From: Vibrio brasiliensis LMG 20546
GTDB taxonomy: Bacteria > Pseudomonadota > Gammaproteobacteria > Enterobacterales > Vibrionaceae
Assembly (NCBI RefSeq): GCF_000189255.1
Contig: NZ_AEVS01000008.1
Coordinates: 140,402-204,401 of the forward strand
Reading direction: 5' to 3'
DNA length: 64,000 nt
A program made the translations under genes and the position numbers. The notes under the pieces are model-generated. The model did not search any database. It was not told where the DNA came from and saw only the letters and a list, made by a program, of their open reading frames with translations. This document shows, piece by piece, positions 43,967-52,240 of the stretch (its first letter is position 1; every line of letters starts with the position of its first letter).

Positions 43967-45197
43967 TTATGGAGAGGTCTTTTTAACAACGAACTCATGA
44001 CCATCCAGAATACCTTTACCATTCTTTAATTCGTTAAGACGCGCGGTAACGATGCCATCGGAACTGGTGAAGTCGACGCTATAGCTATCGGTGTATTCCT
44101 GAACGTACTTACTCGACAAAGATTTGAGCTTATCGATATAGACCACGGCTTTATCAAACTCGCCTTGGGAGACGACCTCAAGTTTAGGGGTCAAGAGCTG
44201 GGCAAACTTATAGGGGTGGGCGACAAAGCCACTACCCATCACCAGTGCGGCGATAATCGGAGTCGTAATTACCGCTCCCTGGAACCATTCAGAGAACATT
44301 TTGTGGTTTTGAACCAGGCTACCATTGGCGTTACGGTTATCCCACTCTTTCTTAGCTCGCTTCAGAACTCTGCCAACCAGAGTGCGCTGAATGACATAAT
44401 CGACTAACTTAACGATTCGTTCAAACAAACCAGTTAATACACTTACCAGAGTACCAACTCCAGCAAACGCATCACCAGCGGCTTCTAAACCGATTTTTGT
44501 AATACCTACTGCCGCATTTTTGATGCCACCTAGTGCACCCGTTGCTGAGTGGCGAGCTAGCGCATTGGCGATAATGCTTGGGTGACCACCCAATAACTCG
44601 ACACCGCGTCCGGCGTAAATCTGACCGACTAAGTCCTTCGACTTACATACGGCTTGTTTTACGTCCAGAGTAAATGTCTGATGCGCTTTGAACATAGCCC
44701 CAACCTGGAATGAAGCTTGAGAAGTTGCCAGCAAACTCACCAATTAACCATGTGGTCATGTCGGCAACATACTCAACACCGAATAGCAGTTCACCGTAGA
44801 CACTCCGAGCCTTGTTCATCAACATTCTGAAGAAGTCTGAAATTGCCTGTTTTACTTTAGTAATCACAGCCGAAGCAGCATCACCAACGACTTTAGCGGC
44901 ACCAACGACTTTTTTTCCCGCCTTGGTTTTTTGCAGTTTATTGATGGCGTTTGTCTTATCAAGCAGACTATTGGCTGCAGTTTTAAAATCACTGAGAGGT
45001 TCTGAACCAATTACAAAGTTATCGAAAAAGTGAGCGTTGGAAAAAGTGGATACTTTAGATATCTCGGTACTCGCTAACATGTACATGGCACCCATTCGTG
45101 CATCGGCCATCTGTGCGACCTGCACATCGAGTGCAGTGTTTTTGGTTTTACCAAACATTTTGTCTTTGATGAGACGTTTTAGAATTTTTACCTGCAT
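43967..45197 (-). pseudogene. frameshifted T6SS-associated gene of unknown function (about 410 codons)
   Basis: Two overlapping reading frames (44643-45197 and 43967-44743) together look like one gene. The first frame starts at ATG 45197 with a GAGG site. It contains a Lys/Ala-rich helix (TKAGKKVVGAAKVVGDAASA), a block near NKARSVYGELLFGVEYVADM and SSFIPGWGYVQSASDIYSG, then stops. The second frame has no ribosome binding site at its GTG and continues naturally from KQAVCKSKDLVGQIYAG. It holds LARHSATGALGGIKNAAVG, a hydrophobic stretch (VITTPIIAALVMGSGFVA) and a C-terminal DGHEFVVKK. Removing one A from the AAAA at 44657-44660 joins the frames. It has its own terminator. An effector or spike accessory is possible from position; I recognise no family. 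Confidence 0.65.
44657..44660 (-). other. putative +1 frameshift site in the gene upstream of vgrG
   Basis: On the minus strand the reading CGT-AAA-ACA in frame one becomes CGT-AAA-CAA of frame two if one A of the four-A run is skipped or absent. The resulting protein junction is SGRK-QAVCKSK. A sequencing error, a real mutation and translational slippage all remain possible. Confidence 0.55.
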
Positions 45198-45642
45198 GCA
45201 AGCCTCGCAATTAAATGCAATACAACCAATTTATTAGAACTATTGGTTTAATTTATGTATCAGAAAAGCATAATACATTTTTATTTGAATCCAATAGCCA
45301 AATTTAACCTAAATATAGCTAATTAAGTGTTTGTTGTTACCGTTTGATTACTTATTACACAAAGTGACTGCGGCTGCAATATCGTGCATTTGATCAGCTT
45401 GATTCTGTTCGCGTGCTTATGTTTTGGTTTTTCTATCTGATTGAAATTAAAGGGATTGAAGGTTTTTCTGGGCGTGTATTGTCCAACATTTGCCGCTAGG
45501 ATAGGGGTGTTTTTGAATAGTTTGTAGCCAGCTTTGTCTGCATCAGACCTAGTAGCTTAGGGAGTTTACTCCATTTGTCTAAAATATAGAGTTTAGGCTG
45601 GCGTGAGGCGTTTTTGTGACGCTGCTTCAATAACCTAAAGTG
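45198..45642. other. intergenic region between the frameshifted gene and the lipoprotein gene
   Basis: This AT-rich gap of 445 bases has no supportable gene on either strand. It must hold the promoter of the frameshifted gene and the 3' end of the lipoprotein transcript. A weak GCGT/ACGC inverted repeat around 45600-45625 is too poor to call a terminator. I see no tRNA or mobile element remnant. Confidence 0.4.
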
Positions 45643-46440
45643 CTATCTACTATCCACAACCAGTAGTTTGGCTGTACGGTAAGCAAAATCCATACTTTCA
45701 ATTTCATTAGGACGTTGAATCAGGTGCTCAACTGAAGGGAGTACCACGAAAAATACCAGTGGCTCTGGGTACATATATTTCCATGTGTGGTCACTTGGCG
45801 ATTTTTTGTATGCCTTTAGGTTTATGGTCAGAACCAACTGTTCTGGAGCAAGTCGGCTACCTTTGAATTTACCTAACTCATGAACGGCGCCCCACAGTGA
45901 CTCCAACGGACGTTCATGAGTGCTTTTAAGAAACATTTCTAGCTGAAGTGTATCGTTATGATCCTGCTTAATCGTGCTGATGCGATGAGCGAAACGTAGC
46001 CCCTGTTCGAAAGGGAGGTAATCAAGCGCATTGTCGACAATCTGGTTTTGTTGCGGGCATAGCTGAATAGAATCTGCTGGCTGTTTACTGGCGTAAAGCT
46101 CACAAGTGAACTGCTTGATCACTTCTTCTAAAGCGCGGTGAAACTGCTCGCTGCGTAAATCTTCTACCGAGACTGCGCGGTTATCGATAGCTTCTGCAAA
46201 GACGAGCTCAATTGCTTGATTAACTGTTTGTTTCTCTTCGACTAGCACAAACTCATTATGCTTGATTGCTGCTTTGAGAACATTGTCCGACTCAATCACA
46301 GTAATGTCTTCGCTAGAGTAGGTGGTGTCACGTAACTGAGGGTAATAGGGATCCCGCTCCGCTGGAGAGAACATAGAACAACCAGCCAGAGTAACTGTTG
46401 CCAGTCCAGTGAGAATAGTGTGAACCTTGCCGTTGTGCAT
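45643..46440 (-). CDS. orphan lipoprotein of unknown function
   Basis: This is a 265-residue predicted lipoprotein with lipobox LAGC (Cys21) after a hydrophobic signal. The mature part is mixed alpha/beta. It contains AIDNRAVSVEDLRSEQFHRALEE and VIKQFTCELYASKQ, then LPFEQGLRFAHRIS, and a C-terminal half with EQLVLTINLKAYKKS and YPEPLVFFVVLPSVEHL. I recognise no family. It is divergent from the prp regulator gene; the 271-base shared region carries that regulator's operators, though these lie 170 bases or more from this start. It may relate to the T6SS locus only by neighbourhood. Residues after Cys21 (SM) do not predict inner-membrane retention, so an outer-membrane location is likely. Confidence 0.7.
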   Translation of the reverse strand: MHNGKVHTILTGLATVTLAGCSMFSPAERDPYYPQLRDTTYSSEDITVIESDNVLKAAIKHNEFVLVEEKQTVNQAIELVFAEAIDNRAVSVEDLRSEQFHRALEEVIKQFTCELYASKQPADSIQLCPQQNQIVDNALDYLPFEQGLRFAHRISTIKQDHNDTLQLEMFLKSTHERPLESLWGAVHELGKFKGSRLAPEQLVLTINLKAYKKSPSDHTWKYMYPEPLVFFVVLPSVEHLIQRPNEIESMDFAYRTAKLLVVDSR

Positions 46441-46608
46441 AAGCCTCTATCATTGCTGCTTTAAAGAATGTAGTTAGGATACTAATCGCATAATGGCTGT
46501 GAGTCATTGATATCATTGCAATAATGTCGCCCCACGTCACATCCTGTTTTTTTCTGTTTGTCTCTATCCAATGTTCTGCACTAATAAAACCGTTATACCT
46601 TAGTCTAA

Positions 46609-46620
46609 ATTGTCGACAAT
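46609..46620. promoter_or_regulatory. operator O1, perfect palindrome ATTGTCGACAAT
   Basis: First of two identical 12-bp palindromes, 19 bp centre to centre, upstream of the GntR-family regulator gene. FCD-type GntR regulators commonly bind TTGTCnACAA-like sites, so autoregulation is likely. Confidence 0.75.
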
Positions 46621-46627
46621 CCACTTG

Positions 46628-46639
46628 ATTGTCGACAAT
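46628..46639. promoter_or_regulatory. operator O2, perfect palindrome ATTGTCGACAAT
   Basis: Second identical copy. Its last base is the first base of a perfect -10 hexamer TATAAT at 46639-46644, so a bound repressor would cover the promoter. Confidence 0.75.
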
Positions 46640-46644
46640 ATAAT
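46639..46644 (+). promoter_or_regulatory. -10 element of the prp regulator promoter
   Basis: TATAAT abuts operator O2. A good -35 at 16-18 bp spacing is not visible, so the promoter may need an activator or be weak. Transcription would begin near 46651, consistent with a translation start at 46712. Confidence 0.45.
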
Positions 46645-46670
46645 GGTCTATTTTAAAAATGTAACAACAA

Positions 46671-46682
46671 ATTGTAGACAGT
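46671..46682. promoter_or_regulatory. operator O3, imperfect copy ATTGTAGACAGT
   Basis: It matches the O1/O2 palindrome at 10 of 12 positions and lies just downstream of the likely transcription start, where it could reinforce repression. Confidence 0.5.
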
Positions 46683-46711
46683 TTGCTGTCTTGAGCGTGA
46701 GTAAATCGGAT

Positions 46712-47407
46712 ATGAACCTAGAACTGAAATCTCGTCGTAAAGAAGGCGTAGCCGAGAAAGAAAATACTAAGTCTGAGACGCTGACAGAGTCTTTGGTTGA
46801 AGCGATTGTAAGTGGTGAAATTGCACCTGGCAGTAAGATATCTGAACCTGAACTGGCCAAGAACTATCAAGTTAGCCGAGGCCCACTACGCGAAGCGATT
46901 ATGCGTCTCGAAGGTTTAGGGTTAATTGAGCGTATTCCCCATGTCGGCGCACGAGTTATTACCTTTTCTCCAGAAAAACTGATTGAGCTCTATTCTGTAC
47001 GTGAAGCGTTAGAAGGTATGGCGGCTCGATTAGCAGCCCGACATATCACTGCCGAAGAGTTGGCTGGTCTTGAAGCTGTGTTGTCGACACATTCAAATCA
47101 TATCGATGAAGTCGAAGGTGCATCTTATTTTCATCAGCATGGCGACTTCGATTTCCACTACCGAATTATTTTAGCCAGTCGCAATAGCAAGCTTATCTCT
47201 TTGCTGTGTGACGAGCTGTATCACTTATTGCGCATGTATCGTTATCAGTCGCCACGAGCTCAGTCTCGTCCGGTAGAGGCGTTAGACGAGCATAAATACA
47301 TTTTACAGGCGATCCGTAATCGCGATGAAGAGTTAGCAGAGATGCTAATGAGACGTCACATTTCCGGAAGCCGCACACTGATTGAACAACAAATCCTAAG
47401 GGACTAG
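46712..47407 (+). CDS. GntR-family (FCD type) regulator of the methylcitrate operon
   Basis: The regulator of about 231 residues has an N-terminal winged helix-turn-helix ([50 protein letters not shown]). A C-terminal FCD ligand-binding domain has metal-ligand-type residues in DFDFHYRII and the last helices ([28 protein letters not shown]). The frame extends back to 46610, but that part covers the operators and the -10 element. I therefore place the start at ATG 46712; GTG 46697 is also possible and the ribosome site is weak at both. It is the first gene of the prp operon, 11 bases before prpB. It probably represses the operon until a propionate metabolite such as 2-methylcitrate appears. Confidence 0.88.
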   Translation: MNLELKSRRKEGVAEKENTKSETLTESLVEAIVSGEIAPGSKISEPELAKNYQVSRGPLREAIMRLEGLGLIERIPHVGARVITFSPEKLIELYSVREALEGMAARLAARHITAEELAGLEAVLSTHSNHIDEVEGASYFHQHGDFDFHYRIILASRNSKLISLLCDELYHLLRMYRYQSPRAQSRPVEALDEHKYILQAIRNRDEELAEMLMRRHISGSRTLIEQQILRD

Positions 47408-47418
47408 AGGAAACAGTC

Positions 47419-48315
47419 ATGAGTTTATCTCAAGGGGCCAAGTTCAGACTTGCCGTCGAGCAAAATAACCCACTTCAAATTGTCGGAACCATTAATCCTT
47501 ATTGCGCCATGATGGCGAAGAACCTCGGCCATCAGGCTATCTATCTTTCTGGTGGTGGCATTGCCAATGCCTCTTATGGTTTACCGGATCTAGGTATTAC
47601 CACGTTAAATGATGTACTGGTTGATGTTGAGCGAATCACTAACGCCTGTGACTTACCTTTACTAGTTGATATCGACACTGGTTTTGGCGGCGCATTCAAT
47701 ATTGCCCGTACCATCAAAGCGATGGAAAAAGCAGGCGCGGGCGCCGTACATATGGAAGATCAGGTCGCTCAGAAGCGTTGTGGTCACCGACCGAATAAAG
47801 CGATTGTTAGCCAACAAGAGATGGTTGATCGCGTCAAAGCTGCCGTTGATGCACGTAATGACGAGAGCTTTGTTGTGATGGCACGTACTGATGCTCTGGC
47901 TGTTGAAGGTATTGACAGTGCTATTGAGCGAGCGATTGCATGTGTTGAAGCGGGGGCAGATATGATCTTCCCGGAAGCAATGAACAAGTTAGAGCAATAT
48001 GTTCAGTTCTCACAAGCGCTCGAACAGGCAACAGGTAAGCACGTACCGATCCTGGCTAACATTACTGAGTTTGGTCAGACACCGCTATATGGTTGTGAAG
48101 AGCTGGCTAAGTCGCGCGTAGATATGGTGCTGTACCCACTGAGTGCATTCCGAGCCATGAACAAGGCGGCTGAAACTGTCTACAAACATCTGTTAGAGGT
48201 CGGAAATCAGGAAGCGCTAACTGAGTCAATGCAGACTCGTAAAGAGCTGTATGCTCATCTGAAATACCACGACTACGAAGACAAGCTGGATCAGCTGTTT
48301 TCAGAAGGAAAATAG
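47419..48315 (+). CDS. prpB: 2-methylisocitrate lyase
   Basis: The 298-residue enzyme of the isocitrate lyase/PEP mutase superfamily splits 2-methylisocitrate into pyruvate and succinate, the last step of the methylcitrate cycle. The active-site signature is KRCGHRPNK near residue 117, with nucleophile Cys. Other conserved blocks are [29 protein letters not shown] and [26 protein letters not shown] ribosome site precedes the ATG. A hairpin of about 50 bases separates it from prpC. Confidence 0.96.
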   Translation: MSLSQGAKFRLAVEQNNPLQIVGTINPYCAMMAKNLGHQAIYLSGGGIANASYGLPDLGITTLNDVLVDVERITNACDLPLLVDIDTGFGGAFNIARTIKAMEKAGAGAVHMEDQVAQKRCGHRPNKAIVSQQEMVDRVKAAVDARNDESFVVMARTDALAVEGIDSAIERAIACVEAGADMIFPEAMNKLEQYVQFSQALEQATGKHVPILANITEFGQTPLYGCEELAKSRVDMVLYPLSAFRAMNKAAETVYKHLLEVGNQEALTESMQTRKELYAHLKYHDYEDKLDQLFSEGK

Positions 48316-48367
48316 TCAAACGGAAGCCCAGGAAAACGAATTCGGAATTAATCCAATAACGTGAAAT

Positions 48368-48421
48368 CGTCTGGTATCAAAACGCTCCGCTAAAGAGAGC
48401 AGTACCAGACGGAAAAGGAGT
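48368..48421 (+). promoter_or_regulatory. intercistronic hairpin between prpB and prpC
   Basis: A perfect 9-bp basal stem CGTCTGGTA / TACCAGACG (48368-48376 with 48413-48421) encloses a second GCTC/GAGC stem. No T-run follows; instead the AAGGAG ribosome site of prpC comes directly after. It may stabilise the prpB message, be an RNase site, or regulate prpC translation. Confidence 0.65.
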
Positions 48422-48426
48422 TCAAA

Positions 48427-49569
48427 ATGTCTCAATCATCGAAAAAAACTGCAGAGTTAGGTGGCGCAGGCCTTCGTGGTCAAAGCGCAGGTAGCACTGC
48501 TTTATGCACTGTCGGCAAAACGGGAACAGGTCTAACGTATCGCGGTTACGATATTACCGACCTGGCAAATAATGCACAGTTTGAAGAAGTTGCTCACTTA
48601 CTGTTACGTGGTCACTTACCAACGCAGGCTGAACTGGATGAATACAAAACGCGTCTTATTAGCTTACGTGGTCTGCCAGCTGAACTTAAGCAAGCACTAG
48701 AGCTCATCCCGGCGTCTGCTCACCCAATGGATGTAATGCGTACGGGTTGTTCTGTATTGGGTAACCTGGAGCAAGAAATGAGTTTCGACCAGCAGGTTGA
48801 TGCTACAGAGCGTATGTTAGCGCTGTTCCCTGCCATCATCTGTTACTGGTACCGCTTTAGCCATGACGGTGTGCGTATCGATACTGAGGATCAGTCTGAA
48901 ACCTGTATCGGCGGTTACTTCCTTAAGATGCTAACCGACAAAGCACCGACTGACATGCACAAAAAAGTGATGCACTGTTCCCTGATTCTTTATGCAGAGC
49001 ATGAGTTTAATGCTTCGACGTTTGCTGCACGCGTTTGTGCTTCAACTCTGTCGGATCTTCACTCATGTATTACTGCCGCAATCGGCACGCTACGTGGTCC
49101 TTTGCATGGCGGTGCAAATGAAGCAGCGATGGAGATGATTGAGAACTGGCAAACGCCAGAAGAAGCGGAAGCTAACATTATGCAAATGTTGGCTAACAAA
49201 GATAAAATCATGGGCTTTGGCCACGCCATCTACCGTGAGAGTGACCCTCGCAACGCCTTGATCAAGCGCTGGTCAGAAGAGTTATCGAACGCAGTGGGGG
49301 ATACTCATTTGTACGCAGTATCTGAGCGTGTTGAGTCGGTAATGAAACGCGAAAAAGGTCTGTTCTGTAACGCGGATTTCTTCCATGCATCGGCATACCA
49401 CTTCATGGATATTCCGACCAAACTATTTACGCCAATCTTTGTAATGAGTCGTCTGACGGGGTGGGCTGCACACGTATATGAGCAGCGCGCCAATAACCGC
49501 ATCATTCGTCCAAGTGCTGATTACACAGGTCCGGATCATCAGGATTGGGTACCAATCGAAAACAGGTAA
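48427..49569 (+). CDS. prpC: 2-methylcitrate synthase
   Basis: The 380-residue citrate synthase-family enzyme condenses propionyl-CoA with oxaloacetate. Catalytic residues sit in familiar blocks: His in GPLHGGANEAAMEM, His in MGFGHAIYRESDPR, and Asp in LFCNADFFHASAYHFM. The short ALCTVGKTGTGLTYRGYDITDLA N-terminus fits PrpC rather than the longer GltA type. The ribosome site AAAGGAG is strong. The order regulator-prpB-prpC-acnD-prpF-prpE is that of acnD-type methylcitrate operons. Confidence 0.96.
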   Translation: MSQSSKKTAELGGAGLRGQSAGSTALCTVGKTGTGLTYRGYDITDLANNAQFEEVAHLLLRGHLPTQAELDEYKTRLISLRGLPAELKQALELIPASAHPMDVMRTGCSVLGNLEQEMSFDQQVDATERMLALFPAIICYWYRFSHDGVRIDTEDQSETCIGGYFLKMLTDKAPTDMHKKVMHCSLILYAEHEFNASTFAARVCASTLSDLHSCITAAIGTLRGPLHGGANEAAMEMIENWQTPEEAEANIMQMLANKDKIMGFGHAIYRESDPRNALIKRWSEELSNAVGDTHLYAVSERVESVMKREKGLFCNADFFHASAYHFMDIPTKLFTPIFVMSRLTGWAAHVYEQRANNRIIRPSADYTGPDHQDWVPIENR

Positions 49570-49581
49570 CCCCTCATCAGT

Positions 49582-49603
49582 GCTCCCTCGATAGCGGGGG
49601 AGC
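49582..49603 (+). promoter_or_regulatory. intercistronic hairpin between prpC and acnD
   Basis: The stem GCTCCCTCG / CGGGGGAGC (one G-U pair, 4-nt loop) lies 12 bases after the prpC stop, with no T-run after it. It resembles message-stabilising or processing elements between operon genes rather than a terminator. Confidence 0.6.
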
Positions 49604-49636
49604 CAATAATAACGATTTACCTGAATGGAAGCTGCT

Positions 49637-52234
49637 ATGACTGTTAATACTCAATACCGCAAATCGCTTCCGGGAACTCATCTTGACTATTTTGATGCCC
49701 GAGAAGCTGTCAATGCCCTGTCTGAAGGGGCTTACGAAAAACTGCCTTACACTTCACGTGTTCTTGCCGAGCAATTGGTCCGTCGTTGTGACCCAGATAT
49801 GCTCACTCAAAGCCTGCAACAAATCGTTCAACGCAAGCGTGACCATGATTTTCCCTGGTATCCGGCTCGTGTAGTGTGTCATGACATTCTTGGTCAAACG
49901 GCACTGGTCGATTTGGCTGGTCTACGTGACGCAATTGCGAAACAGGGTGGTGATCCTGCCAAGGTTAACCCTGTGGTGGAAACTCAGCTGATTGTTGACC
50001 ACTCACTCGCCGTCGAGCATGCGGGTTTTGACCCTGACGCTTTCGAGAAAAACCGTGCGGTTGAAGAACGCCGTAATGAAGACCGTTTTCACTTTATCGA
50101 ATGGTGTAAAACTGCGTTTGAAAACGTCAGCGTGATCCCTGCGGGTAACGGCATTATGCACCAAATCAACCTCGAGAAAATGTCGCCAGTAGTGCAGGCG
50201 AAAGAGGGTATTGCTTATCCTGATACCTGTGTCGGAACTGACAGTCATACTCCTCACGTGGACGCTCTGGGAGTCATCGCGATTGGTGTAGGTGGTCTGG
50301 AAGCTGAGACTGTCATGCTGGGTCGCCCGTCTATGATGCGCCTGCCGGATATCGTTGGGGTAAAACTGACTGGTAAACGTCAGCCGGGTATTACCGCGAC
50401 CGATATTGTATTAGCGATTACAGAGTTCTTGCGTAATGAGCGAGTTGTCTCGTCATATCTGGAGTTCTTTGGCGAAGGGGCAAAAGATCTTACTATCGGT
50501 GACCGAGCGACTATCTCTAATATGACGCCGGAGTATGGTGCAACGGCGGGCATGTTCTATATCGATGAGCAGACCATTAACTACCTTAAGTTAACTGGCC
50601 GTGATGACGAACAAGTGGCTCTGGTTGAACAGTACGCTAAGCAGACTGGCTTGTGGGCTGATGATTTAGAAACGGCGCAATATGAGCGAGTGCTTGAGTT
50701 TGACCTGTCTGAGGTCACTCGCAACATGGCGGGTCCGTCGAACCCACATCGCAGACTGCCAACATCGGAATTAACCCAGCGTGGAATTGCGATGTCACCA
50801 TCAGAGCAGCCAGAGGTTGAAGATGGTCAGTTACCAGACGGTGCCGTGATCATTGCAGCGATTACGTCGTGTACTAACACCAGTAACCCGCGCAACGTGG
50901 TCGCGGCTGGATTGGTGGCTAAGAAAGCCAACCAACTCGGCTTAGTGCGCAAACCCTGGGTCAAATCATCATTTGCGCCGGGCTCTAAAGTCGCCAAGCT
51001 TTACCTTGAAGACGCGGGTCTGTTACCTGAACTAGAGAAGCTGGGTTTCGGCATTGTTGCCTATGCATGTACGACCTGTAACGGTATGAGTGGTGCTCTC
51101 GACCCAGAGATTCAACAAGAGATCATCGACCGCGACGTTTACACTACGGCAGTGCTATCGGGTAACCGCAACTTTGATGGCCGAATCCACCCGTATGCTA
51201 AACAGGCGTTCCTGGCTTCACCACCATTAGTTGTTGCTTATGCACTTGCGGGAACCATGCGTTTTGACATTGAACGTGACGCTCTGGGTACAGACCAAAA
51301 TGGAAATCCAGTCTACCTAAATGATCTATGGCCAACGGACGAAGAGATTGATGCAGTCGTTGGTAAGCACGTTAAGCCTGAACAGTTTAATCAGGTTTAT
51401 ATCCAGATGTTCAAACTTGATGACGACGAGCGTAACAGTAATCCACTTTACGACTGGCGTGCGAAAAGCACTTATATTCGTCGCCCTCCATACTGGGAGG
51501 GCGCGCTAGCCGGAGAGCGCACTCTATCGGCAATGCGTCCGCTGGCGGTGCTTGGCGACAACATCACTACCGATCACCTGTCACCATCGAATGCCATTCT
51601 CGCAAGCAGTGCAGCGGGGGAATACCTTGCTTCAATGGATGTTCCGGAAGAGGATTTTAACTCTTACGCGACACACCGTGGTGACCACCTAACTGCGCAG
51701 CGAGCAACATTTGCTAACCCGAAACTGTTCAATGAAATGGTTAAAGAGAATGGTGAAGTTGTGCAGGGCTCGCTAGCTCGTATTGAACCAGAAGGTAACG
51801 TGACACGCATGTGGGAAGCGATCGAGACCTACATGAACCGTAAGCAGCCGCTGATTATTGTTGCTGGTGCAGATTACGGTCAGGGCTCATCACGTGACTG
51901 GGCAGCGAAAGGGGTTCGCCTGGCAGGTGTGGAAGCGATTGTTGCTGAAGGCTTTGAACGCATTCACCGTACTAACTTAGTCGGCATGGGCGTTTTACCA
52001 CTGCAGTTCAAACCAGGTACAGATCGTAAAACTCTCGAACTTGATGGCAGTGAGTTGTATGACGTGATTGGAGAGATTAAGCCAGGAGCTGACCTTGCGC
52101 TCGTCGTAACCCGTGCCAATGGTGATAAGTTCGATGTGCCTGTCACCTGTCGTTTAGATACGGCTGATGAAGTCAATGTTTATAACGCTGGCGGTGTATT
52201 ACAGCGCTTTGCTCAAGACTTCTTAGCTCAGTAG
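49637..52234 (+). CDS. acnD: Fe/S-dependent 2-methylcitrate dehydratase AcnD
   Basis: The aconitase-like enzyme of about 865 residues dehydrates 2-methylcitrate and needs PrpF to yield the usable isomer. The [4Fe-4S] cysteines are visible in ITSCTNTSNPRN and YACTTCNGMSG. Other aconitase blocks are VGTDSHTPHVDALGV, IGVGGLEAETVMLGRPS, GDNITTDHLSPSNAI and DYGQGSSRDWAAKG. MTVNTQYRKSLPGT is the expected N-terminus. ATG 49637 has a GGAAG site, so the four extra upstream residues are left out. PrpF is encoded next, as expected. Confidence 0.95.
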   Translation: MTVNTQYRKSLPGTHLDYFDAREAVNALSEGAYEKLPYTSRVLAEQLVRRCDPDMLTQSLQQIVQRKRDHDFPWYPARVVCHDILGQTALVDLAGLRDAIAKQGGDPAKVNPVVETQLIVDHSLAVEHAGFDPDAFEKNRAVEERRNEDRFHFIEWCKTAFENVSVIPAGNGIMHQINLEKMSPVVQAKEGIAYPDTCVGTDSHTPHVDALGVIAIGVGGLEAETVMLGRPSMMRLPDIVGVKLTGKRQPGITATDIVLAITEFLRNERVVSSYLEFFGEGAKDLTIGDRATISNMTPEYGATAGMFYIDEQTINYLKLTGRDDEQVALVEQYAKQTGLWADDLETAQYERVLEFDLSEVTRNMAGPSNPHRRLPTSELTQRGIAMSPSEQPEVEDGQLPDGAVIIAAITSCTNTSNPRNVVAAGLVAKKANQLGLVRKPWVKSSFAPGSKVAKLYLEDAGLLPELEKLGFGIVAYACTTCNGMSGALDPEIQQEIIDRDVYTTAVLSGNRNFDGRIHPYAKQAFLASPPLVVAYALAGTMRFDIERDALGTDQNGNPVYLNDLWPTDEEIDAVVGKHVKPEQFNQVYIQMFKLDDDERNSNPLYDWRAKSTYIRRPPYWEGALAGERTLSAMRPLAVLGDNITTDHLSPSNAILASSAAGEYLASMDVPEEDFNSYATHRGDHLTAQRATFANPKLFNEMVKENGEVVQGSLARIEPEGNVTRMWEAIETYMNRKQPLIIVAGADYGQGSSRDWAAKGVRLAGVEAIVAEGFERIHRTNLVGMGVLPLQFKPGTDRKTLELDGSELYDVIGEIKPGADLALVVTRANGDKFDVPVTCRLDTADEVNVYNAGGVLQRFAQDFLAQ

Positions 52235-52240
52235 GGGGCA

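Noticed and set aside
44643-44743. Two independent overlapping genes ahead of vgrG
   Set aside because: The second frame lacks a ribosome binding site and its start region is out-of-frame reading of meaningful upstream codons; a single frameshifted gene is more likely.
47080-47091. GTTGTCGACACA inside the GntR-family gene, resembling its operators
   Set aside because: It lies in coding sequence and matches only partly; likely chance.
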